Shown piece by piece: positions 58,706-64,000 of a stretch of DNA of 64,000 nt. The translations under genes and the position numbers were made by a program. Below the pieces are notes generated by a model that saw only the letters and a list, made by a program, of their open reading frames with translations, was not told the origin of the DNA and searched no databases. The stretch comes from Klebsiella pneumoniae (lineage in GTDB: Bacteria; Pseudomonadota; Gammaproteobacteria; Pseudomonadales; Pseudohongiellaceae), in NCBI GenBank assembly GCA_945902215.1, contig CAMDML010000003.1:20033-84032 (forward strand), written 5' to 3'. Each line of letters opens with the position of its first letter. The first letter of the stretch is position 1.

Positions 58706-60841
58706 ATGTCCCACTTCACCCATCTGCTACGTCTTTCGCTGTTACTGCCTTTGGCCCTTGCCGGTTGCAACCAGGGCAGTGAGCAGGCTATTACTCCTGC
58801 TACCGAACAACCCACGGTCGCACCCAGCGCCGTAGCCGTGGATCAAGACCGCCAGCTGCTGGGCACAGATGATCCACACCAGTGGTCGCACTATAACGGC
58901 AGCTACAACGAGCAGCGCTTCAGCCCGCTTGAGTCCATCAATGCTACGAACGTGCAGGACCTGGGCCTCGCCTGGTACGCCGACTACGACACCAACCAGA
59001 ACCAGCACGGCTCGCCGTTGTATGTTGATGGTGTGATCTATGTATCGACCGCGCGCAACGTGGTGCATGCCTTTGATGCGCACGATGGCCAGCGTTTGTG
59101 GACGCATACGCCCATCATGATTCCGAACCCCAACCTGGGCCTCGTGAATCGCGGGCTCGCGGCTTACAGCGGCAAGATCTACATGGGCATGCTGGATGCG
59201 CACTTGATCGCACTCGATGCGAATACCGGCCAACCGGTGTGGAACGTTGACACAGTGCCGGAGAGCCTCGGCCTCCCTGCCGCCATGCGCAAACAGTATT
59301 CAATCACGATGGCACCGCGCGTTGCGAAGGGCAAAGTCTTCGTCGGTGGCTCGGGTGGAGAGTACGGTGCACGCGGCTGGATTGCCGCCTTTGATGCGGA
59401 AACCGGCGCGGAAGTCTGGCGTTTCTGGACAGTGCCTGACGATCCGGCCAAAGGTTTCGCAGGTCAACCACATCTTGAAGCTGCTGCAGAAACCTGGCGT
59501 ACGGACCGCGAGTACTGGGTGCAGGGTGGTGGTGGCACTGTGTGGGATGCCACTGTCTACGATCCGGTCACAGACCTGCTGTACTTCGGCACGGGCAACG
59601 GCACGCCGTGGAACCGGATCATGCGCGACCCCGACGATGGCGACAATTTATATGTCGCCTCTGTGGTGGCCGTGAATCCTGACACCGGCGCCTATGTGTG
59701 GCACTACCAGGAAACGCCAGGCGATTCGTGGGACTACGATGCGGTCAGCCCGATGATGACGGCAGATCTCACCTTTAATGGCGAACAGAAGCACGTCGTC
59801 CTCCATCCGTCGAAGAACGGCATGATGTACGTGCTCGAAGCAACCACCGGCAAGCTGATCAGCGGCGATGCCTTCACCGGCGTGACGTGGAACTCGGGCA
59901 TCGATATTGAAACCGACCGTCCCATTGAAGTACCGGGCGCGCGTTACGAAACCGAACCCTTCAACGTCGGCCCTGGTCCGGCCGGTGGTCATACCTGGCA
60001 TCCAAATGCGTTCAGCCCGGAGACCGGCCTGATCTACATTCCGACGTGGGAAAACTACGGCGCGGTGGCACCGCAGCAGATGCCAGCCAATGGCATACCG
60101 CCGCTAGTCGCCTTCGGTGGCCAGATCGACCGCACCACGCTCAAACCGCACAACAAACAATCCAACGACGGCTGGTTGCAGGCCTGGGATCCGGTAACAC
60201 GCAAGATGGTGTGGGAAACTCCGCACGCTCCGCGCGCAACAAGCGGCACGCTCGCCACTGCCGGCGACCTGGTGTTCATGGGCAACAGCAATGGCAACCA
60301 GCTCGCGGCGTACAACGCAGCCACAGGTGAACAACTCTGGACCTTCGATGCGCAGAGCGCAGTGCTTGCCGCACCCATCACCTATGAACTGGATGGTGAG
60401 CAGTACCTCGCGTGGAGCGTTGGCGGCTCTTCGCCGGGCAACTACTTTGCACCCAGCTACGGGCGCATGCTGGTGTTCAAGGCTGGTGGCACGGCGATGC
60501 TGCCACCGAACGTAACCTACACACCACCCGAGCTGAACCCCCCGCCCTCAACGGCATCGCCGGAAGTAATCGCGCGCGGCGCCGAGGTGTACACCGGGAA
60601 TTGCGCGGTATGTCACGGTAACAATGGCGTACAACAGCGCTCGAGCTTCCCGAACCTCACGCTCTCAGCGCTGCTGTATTCGCAGGAAGGTTTCGACGCA
60701 GTGGTGTTGAACGGCGCGCGCCTCGCACGCGGCATGGACAACTTCTCCGACCGTGTTGCGCCGGAAGATTCAGTTGCCGTGCGTGAATACATCATCGCGC
60801 GCGCCAACGAGGTGAAGAATAATCCGCCGCTTAACAATTGA
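58706..60841 (+). CDS. Lipoprotein PQQ-dependent dehydrogenase with C-terminal cytochrome c domain
   Basis: The 711-residue quinohaemoprotein has a lipobox (LAGC, Cys21), an eight-bladed propeller with tryptophan-docking repeats such as FDAETGAEVWRF and YNAATGEQLWTF, and a C-terminal haem site Cys633-Ala-Val-Cys-His637. The probable catalytic Asp is in GDSWDYDAVSP, and the Ca-binding Asn is in YFGTGNGTPW. It resembles the type II alcohol dehydrogenases, but the vicinal Cys-Cys pair that usually lies before the VNRG segment is absent: the only cysteines are Cys21 and the two of the haem site. The alcohol it oxidises is unknown. It has an AGAGGA ribosome site before ATG 58706. Confidence 0.88.
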   Translation: MSHFTHLLRLSLLLPLALAGCNQGSEQAITPATEQPTVAPSAVAVDQDRQLLGTDDPHQWSHYNGSYNEQRFSPLESINATNVQDLGLAWYADYDTNQNQHGSPLYVDGVIYVSTARNVVHAFDAHDGQRLWTHTPIMIPNPNLGLVNRGLAAYSGKIYMGMLDAHLIALDANTGQPVWNVDTVPESLGLPAAMRKQYSITMAPRVAKGKVFVGGSGGEYGARGWIAAFDAETGAEVWRFWTVPDDPAKGFAGQPHLEAAAETWRTDREYWVQGGGGTVWDATVYDPVTDLLYFGTGNGTPWNRIMRDPDDGDNLYVASVVAVNPDTGAYVWHYQETPGDSWDYDAVSPMMTADLTFNGEQKHVVLHPSKNGMMYVLEATTGKLISGDAFTGVTWNSGIDIETDRPIEVPGARYETEPFNVGPGPAGGHTWHPNAFSPETGLIYIPTWENYGAVAPQQMPANGIPPLVAFGGQIDRTTLKPHNKQSNDGWLQAWDPVTRKMVWETPHAPRATSGTLATAGDLVFMGNSNGNQLAAYNAATGEQLWTFDAQSAVLAAPITYELDGEQYLAWSVGGSSPGNYFAPSYGRMLVFKAGGTAMLPPNVTYTPPELNPPPSTASPEVIARGAEVYTGNCAVCHGNNGVQQRSSFPNLTLSALLYSQEGFDAVVLNGARLARGMDNFSDRVAPEDSVAVREYIIARANEVKNNPPLNN

Positions 60842-60859
60842 ATTCGATGGTTTGATCCC

Positions 60860-61267
60860 ATGAATGTGATGTCTTTGCGTGTGCCGTTGGCGTTGCTGGC
60901 CCTGGTGGTGTGCCTGTCCTGTCACGCACAGGAGGAGATCCCTGACTTGGCGCCGTTTGCCGGCACGTATCAGGGTGTGGTCCTCAACGGTTACCAACTT
61001 GAACCCATCACGACAACGTTCCGCCTGGCTGCCGGGGGCAGACTGACCGGCGAGTACTTGATCGAGGATAGCGAAGAAGGTAGCAAGCCCGGCAGTTTGT
61101 CGAATGTGTACCTCGAAGCGCCGGGGACGCTAACGCTCGAATGGACGGATAAAGATGGCGAGGGTTATGCGAGGCTGGTCTTCTCATCAGACTACAGGCG
61201 CTTCGACGGTTTCTGGGGCACGCCTGATTCTGAAGCGGACAATCCCTGGACCGGCACGCGGGAATAG
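60860..61267 (+). CDS. Small secreted protein of unknown function
   Basis: The 135-residue protein has a signal peptide (about residues 1-24, LALLALVVCLSCHAQ) and a beta-rich domain: FAGTYQGVVLNGYQLEPITTTFRL, GRLTGEYLIED, and ARLVFSSDYRRFDGFWG. I do not recognise a family. It starts 18 bases after the PQQ dehydrogenase stop, on the same strand, so co-transcription is likely; whether it works with the dehydrogenase is unknown. Confidence 0.7.
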   Translation: MNVMSLRVPLALLALVVCLSCHAQEEIPDLAPFAGTYQGVVLNGYQLEPITTTFRLAAGGRLTGEYLIEDSEEGSKPGSLSNVYLEAPGTLTLEWTDKDGEGYARLVFSSDYRRFDGFWGTPDSEADNPWTGTRE

Positions 61268-61356
61268 TATGTGCGTAATCCAAGGGCGCTGCGCGCCGCA
61301 GCAACATCACGCATACAATTCAACCCGGTACACACAACAACAATAGGAGAATTAGC

Positions 61357-62190
61357 GTGAAACGCATTGCATTTTTGGGGCTCGCGCTTGCAAGCGTATT
61401 GCTTACCCCTATAACCAGCTTTGCCCAACTTTCCTGCACCCGTGGCGGCTTGCAGAATGCTGTTGATCTTTACATTGATGCCCAGACCAAAGGCGACAGA
61501 TCTGTTCTGCCCTTGCCAATGGGTATGGGATATTGGGAAAACGCAGCGCCTGCCGATATCACTGCAGGGATCATCAATACGCCGATGGAGATCGACCATC
61601 ATCGCAGTCTGTTCGATGAAGAATCGTGCCAGACCTTTACCGAAGTGATCGTGACCGACGAAGCGAATCCCTACGTGCTCGGCACGCGCATGCGCATCAA
61701 CCACGAGATGATTGCTGAAATTGAAATCGTGTGGACCACAACGGGTTATTGGCTCTTTGACGACGAGGCTTACCTGAATTACTCCTCCACGGAAAACTGG
61801 GATCCGATTCCCGCCAAGGCGCGCGACTCACGCGGCGTGCTGGTCGCAGCAGCCAATGCCTACCTCGACGCTTTTCTGGAAGGGAAGATCGATCAAGTGC
61901 CATGGGGCTTCCCCTGCGTGCGTGTTGAAGGCGGCGCCTACACTGGCAAAGATTCTCCCAGTGACAGTTGCGAAGTCGGCGTGCCAGCGGGAGTGAATAT
62001 CGTCAATCGTCATTTCGTTGTGGACGAAGTGCTTGGCTCAGTGGTGGTGTACTGCACCTTTGGCGCCGGAGGCCCGAACGGTGGTAGCGGCTCGGCCGAT
62101 ACCCACTTGTTCCGCGTAGAAAACGGCAAGCTGCGCTACGTGCATACGCTGACGCATCTGCTGCAGGCAAGCTTCCGGGATACTGAATAA
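61357..62190 (+). CDS. Secreted protein with possible tandem NTF2-like domains
   Basis: The 277-residue protein starts at GTG 61357 behind AGGAG. A signal peptide ends in SFA-QLSC. The mature part appears to have two related halves, each opening with a helix such as GGLQNAVDLYIDAQTKGD and VLVAAANAYLDAFLEGKID and carrying paired cysteines, which would fit SnoaL/NTF2-like folds stabilised by disulfides. The ending, HLFRVENGKLRYVHTLTHLL, is typical of NTF2-like proteins. It follows the small secreted protein by 89 bases. Function unknown. Confidence 0.72.
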   Translation: MKRIAFLGLALASVLLTPITSFAQLSCTRGGLQNAVDLYIDAQTKGDRSVLPLPMGMGYWENAAPADITAGIINTPMEIDHHRSLFDEESCQTFTEVIVTDEANPYVLGTRMRINHEMIAEIEIVWTTTGYWLFDDEAYLNYSSTENWDPIPAKARDSRGVLVAAANAYLDAFLEGKIDQVPWGFPCVRVEGGAYTGKDSPSDSCEVGVPAGVNIVNRHFVVDEVLGSVVVYCTFGAGGPNGGSGSADTHLFRVENGKLRYVHTLTHLLQASFRDTE

Positions 62191-62246
62191 TCCGGAACAT
62201 GCCGCATAGAGAATGGCTTCCATGAGGGAATGATAAGGAGGCAGTC

Positions 62247-63281
62247 ATGAAGTACCCATTCAAGAATCTGGTGTTCGAAGGTGGCGGTGTCAAAGGCATC
62301 GCCTATGTCGGCGCCATGGAGGTCTTTGAAAAAAAACAGATCCTGCAGAATATTGTTCGTGTTGGCGGCACCTCGGCCGGCGCGATCAACGCGGTGTTGT
62401 TCGCCGCCGGCTTCAGCAACGTGGAAACTCTCGCTGAGCTGAGCAAGCTCGATTTCAACAAGTTCAAGGACGACAGTTGGGGCGTGCTGAGCGACATGAA
62501 TCGTCTGCGCGACGAGTTCGGCTGGTACAAGGGCGATTACTTCAGGGACTGGATTGGCAACCTGCTGAAGAAAAAAACCGGCAGTGTCGACATTACCTTC
62601 AAGGCGCTGCAGGAACTCACCGGTAAAGAACTGTTTGTGTATGCGAGCAACATCTCCACCAACTTCGCTGAAATCTACTCGCCCGAACACACGCCCCGAA
62701 CCCGGGTTGCGGATGCGGTCAGGCGCTCCATGTCGATCCCGCTGTTTTTCCGTGCCATACGCGACGATCGGGACGATGTGTTCGTAGATGGCGGCGTGAT
62801 CAACAATTTTCCGGTCAAGCTGTTCGACCGGGAAAAATATCTGTTTGATGCCACGCTCACACTGACGCCGGAGTATTACGCAAGCGAAAACAAGAAGCTC
62901 AAAAAAGTGGCGCCTGCCAGCAGCCCCTATATCTACAACAAGGAAACGCTTGGGTTCCGGCTGGACTCGGGCAAGGAAATCGCCGTGTTTCGCGATGGCC
63001 AGACGCCGCAGAGCAACAAGATTGACAATTTCATGGACTATACAATGCAGCTGGTGAAAACCCTGCTTGCGGTGCAGGACAGCCAGCATCTGCATGAAGA
63101 CGACTGGCATCGCACGGTGTACATCGATTCGCTGGGCGTAAGTACTACTGACTTTAATCTGAGCGAAAGCAAAAAACTCAAGCTCGCGGAGTCCGGCCGC
63201 AACGGTGCCACGGCGTATCTGAAGTGGTGGGCGGATACCTCTGCAGATCTGGCGATCAATCACCCGAGCTCCAGGCAATGA
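62247..63281 (+). CDS. Patatin-like phospholipase
   Basis: The 344-residue protein has the patatin catalytic pattern: oxyanion motif GGGVKG (residues 12-17), nucleophile Ser43 in GTSAG, and the catalytic Asp in Asp181-Gly-Gly. It lacks a signal peptide and so is probably cytoplasmic, or exported by another route. It would hydrolyse acyl lipids. The start ATG 62247 is behind a strong AAGGAGG. It overlaps the next gene by four bases (ATGA). Confidence 0.9.
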   Translation: MKYPFKNLVFEGGGVKGIAYVGAMEVFEKKQILQNIVRVGGTSAGAINAVLFAAGFSNVETLAELSKLDFNKFKDDSWGVLSDMNRLRDEFGWYKGDYFRDWIGNLLKKKTGSVDITFKALQELTGKELFVYASNISTNFAEIYSPEHTPRTRVADAVRRSMSIPLFFRAIRDDRDDVFVDGGVINNFPVKLFDREKYLFDATLTLTPEYYASENKKLKKVAPASSPYIYNKETLGFRLDSGKEIAVFRDGQTPQSNKIDNFMDYTMQLVKTLLAVQDSQHLHEDDWHRTVYIDSLGVSTTDFNLSESKKLKLAESGRNGATAYLKWWADTSADLAINHPSSRQ

Positions 63282-63919
63282 TGCGGCTGATTGGCATGCT
63301 GGATTCGCCTTTTGTGCGGCGCGTTGCCATCTCACTGGAGTTGTTGGGCGTGCCGTTTGCACATGAATCCGTGTCGGTATTCAGCACCTTCCAGAAATTT
63401 CAGGGCATCAACCCGGTGGTGAAAGCACCAACGTTGGTGTGTGATGACGGCGAAGTGCTGATGGAATCGTCATTAATCCTGCAGTTTGTCGAAGCTGCGC
63501 ACGGCAAGGGTGCTTCGCTGTGGTCGCGTGATCCGTTAACGTTGCAGCATGAAGTGCGCGCCGTGAGTCTCGCGGCGGCAGCGTGTGAAAAAACGGCGCA
63601 ATACATTTACGAGCGCAACCTGCGCCCGGCAGCGCTGCAGTTTGAGCCCTGGCTGGTGCGTGTAACTGGGCAGTTACAGGCTGCGTGTGCCGGTTTGGAA
63701 ATGCAGGTCGTGAATTATCCTGCGCTGTTTACCACGCCGCGCTCGCAGGCGGTTATAACAACAGCCATCGCCTGGCAGTTCACTCAATCCATGGTCGCAA
63801 AGCTGGTGCCTGCTACCAGTCATCCTGCCTTGGTGGCCTTGTCCGCACGCATGGAAAACACGCCGGAATTTCTTAAATATCCGCCGGCTGGCCCCGGCGT
63901 ACCTGCTATCGCCAAATAG
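63278..63919 (+). CDS. Glutathione S-transferase-like protein
   Basis: The 213-residue protein begins at ATG 63278, overlapping the patatin stop; a second ATG follows directly, and an upstream reading (63224) lies inside the patatin gene. MRLIGMLDSPFVRRVAISLELLGVPFAHE is the thioredoxin-like N-terminal domain with the glutathione site in PVVKAPTLVCDDGEVLMESSLIL, and a helical C-terminal domain follows. A role in conjugation or detoxification is likely; the substrate is unknown. After its stop only 81 bases remain in the window. Confidence 0.9.
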   Translation: MMRLIGMLDSPFVRRVAISLELLGVPFAHESVSVFSTFQKFQGINPVVKAPTLVCDDGEVLMESSLILQFVEAAHGKGASLWSRDPLTLQHEVRAVSLAAAACEKTAQYIYERNLRPAALQFEPWLVRVTGQLQAACAGLEMQVVNYPALFTTPRSQAVITTAIAWQFTQSMVAKLVPATSHPALVALSARMENTPEFLKYPPAGPGVPAIAK

Positions 63920-64000
63920 CCGCTAGGCAAATGACGTATCGTGTCTTTGCACACCCACTTTTGTTTCTTGGGCCAGCCACAAGTAAACCGACGGCAGAAT

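Noticed and set aside
62136..63362. Open frame of about 400 codons antisense to the patatin gene
   Set aside because: It mirrors the codon pattern of the patatin gene on the other strand, has no ribosome site or known motif, and overlaps a clear enzyme.

Overview
The window is a continuous, gene-dense piece (GC-rich, roughly mid-to-high 50s % by eye) of a gammaproteobacterial chromosome. Two runs of gene order match the order known from Pseudomonas and relatives: thiI-typA; tatCBA-hisE-hisI-ubiB-ubiJ-ubiE-DUF971-SPOR-priA-rpmE; and mrcA-pilMNOPQ-aroK-aroB-gltB-gltD-hemE. The other modules (xseB-ispA-dxs, bioB-F-C-D, baeSR-like two-component genes, lhr, secreted proteins of unknown function, PQQ dehydrogenase) suggest an aerobic, probably aquatic member of the OMG/Cellvibrionales/Pseudohongiella type. 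That placement is inference only.

Layout. 1-2536: the 3' end of thiI, then typA and dtd. 2548-6755 (minus): ubiB, an extra tatA, hisI, hisE, tatA, tatB, tatC. 6879-8114: a lone periplasmic serine hydrolase. 8143-12949 (minus): ubiJ, ubiE, DUF971, SPOR protein, priA. 12991-13734: chorismate mutase, then rpmE with a structured leader. 13788-16202 (minus): PBP1A. 16623-23550: pilMNOPQ, aroK, aroB. 23552-23782: the 3' remnant of a TonB-dependent receptor. 24075-31666: gltBD, hemE, folK. 31689-35388 (minus): MetF-like protein, YaeQ, BioA, ComF. 35541-40406: bioB-bioF-bioC-bioD and trhO. 40563-42073: two c-type cytochrome genes facing each other across a terminator. 42476-47467: xseB, ispA, dxs and an Atm1-type ABC transporter. 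47550-49282 (minus): three secreted proteins of little-known families. 49655-50356: a membrane-anchored DsbA-like protein. 50367-53962 (minus): histidine kinase, response regulator, lytic transglycosylase. 54036-58559: Lhr helicase. 58706-63919: a lipoprotein PQQ dehydrogenase, two secreted proteins, a patatin-like lipase and a GST-like protein.

How the genes fit together. Most are housekeeping: ubiquinone (ubiB/J/E), isoprenoid (dxs, ispA), aromatic amino acid (aroK, aroB, chorismate mutase), histidine, glutamate (gltBD), haem and folate, biotin, protein export (Tat), cell wall (PBP1A, lytic transglycosylase) and type IV pilus assembly. I see no prophage, transposase, CRISPR array, rRNA or tRNA gene. 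The less ordinary signals are small: an extra tatA, a TonB-receptor remnant where a SPOR gene is usually found, a REP-like inverted repeat that supplies the hemE start codon, a palindromic element inserted in frame in lhr, an inverted repeat over the gltBD -35 box, a multi-hairpin rpmE leader, short tandem repeats in front of both bioA and bioB, a MetF-like protein without the catalytic Glu motif, a PQQ dehydrogenase without the vicinal cysteine pair, and a pair of secreted proteins (DUF6152 plus partner) that may form an uncharacterised system. I found no clear multi-gene system that is plainly new.
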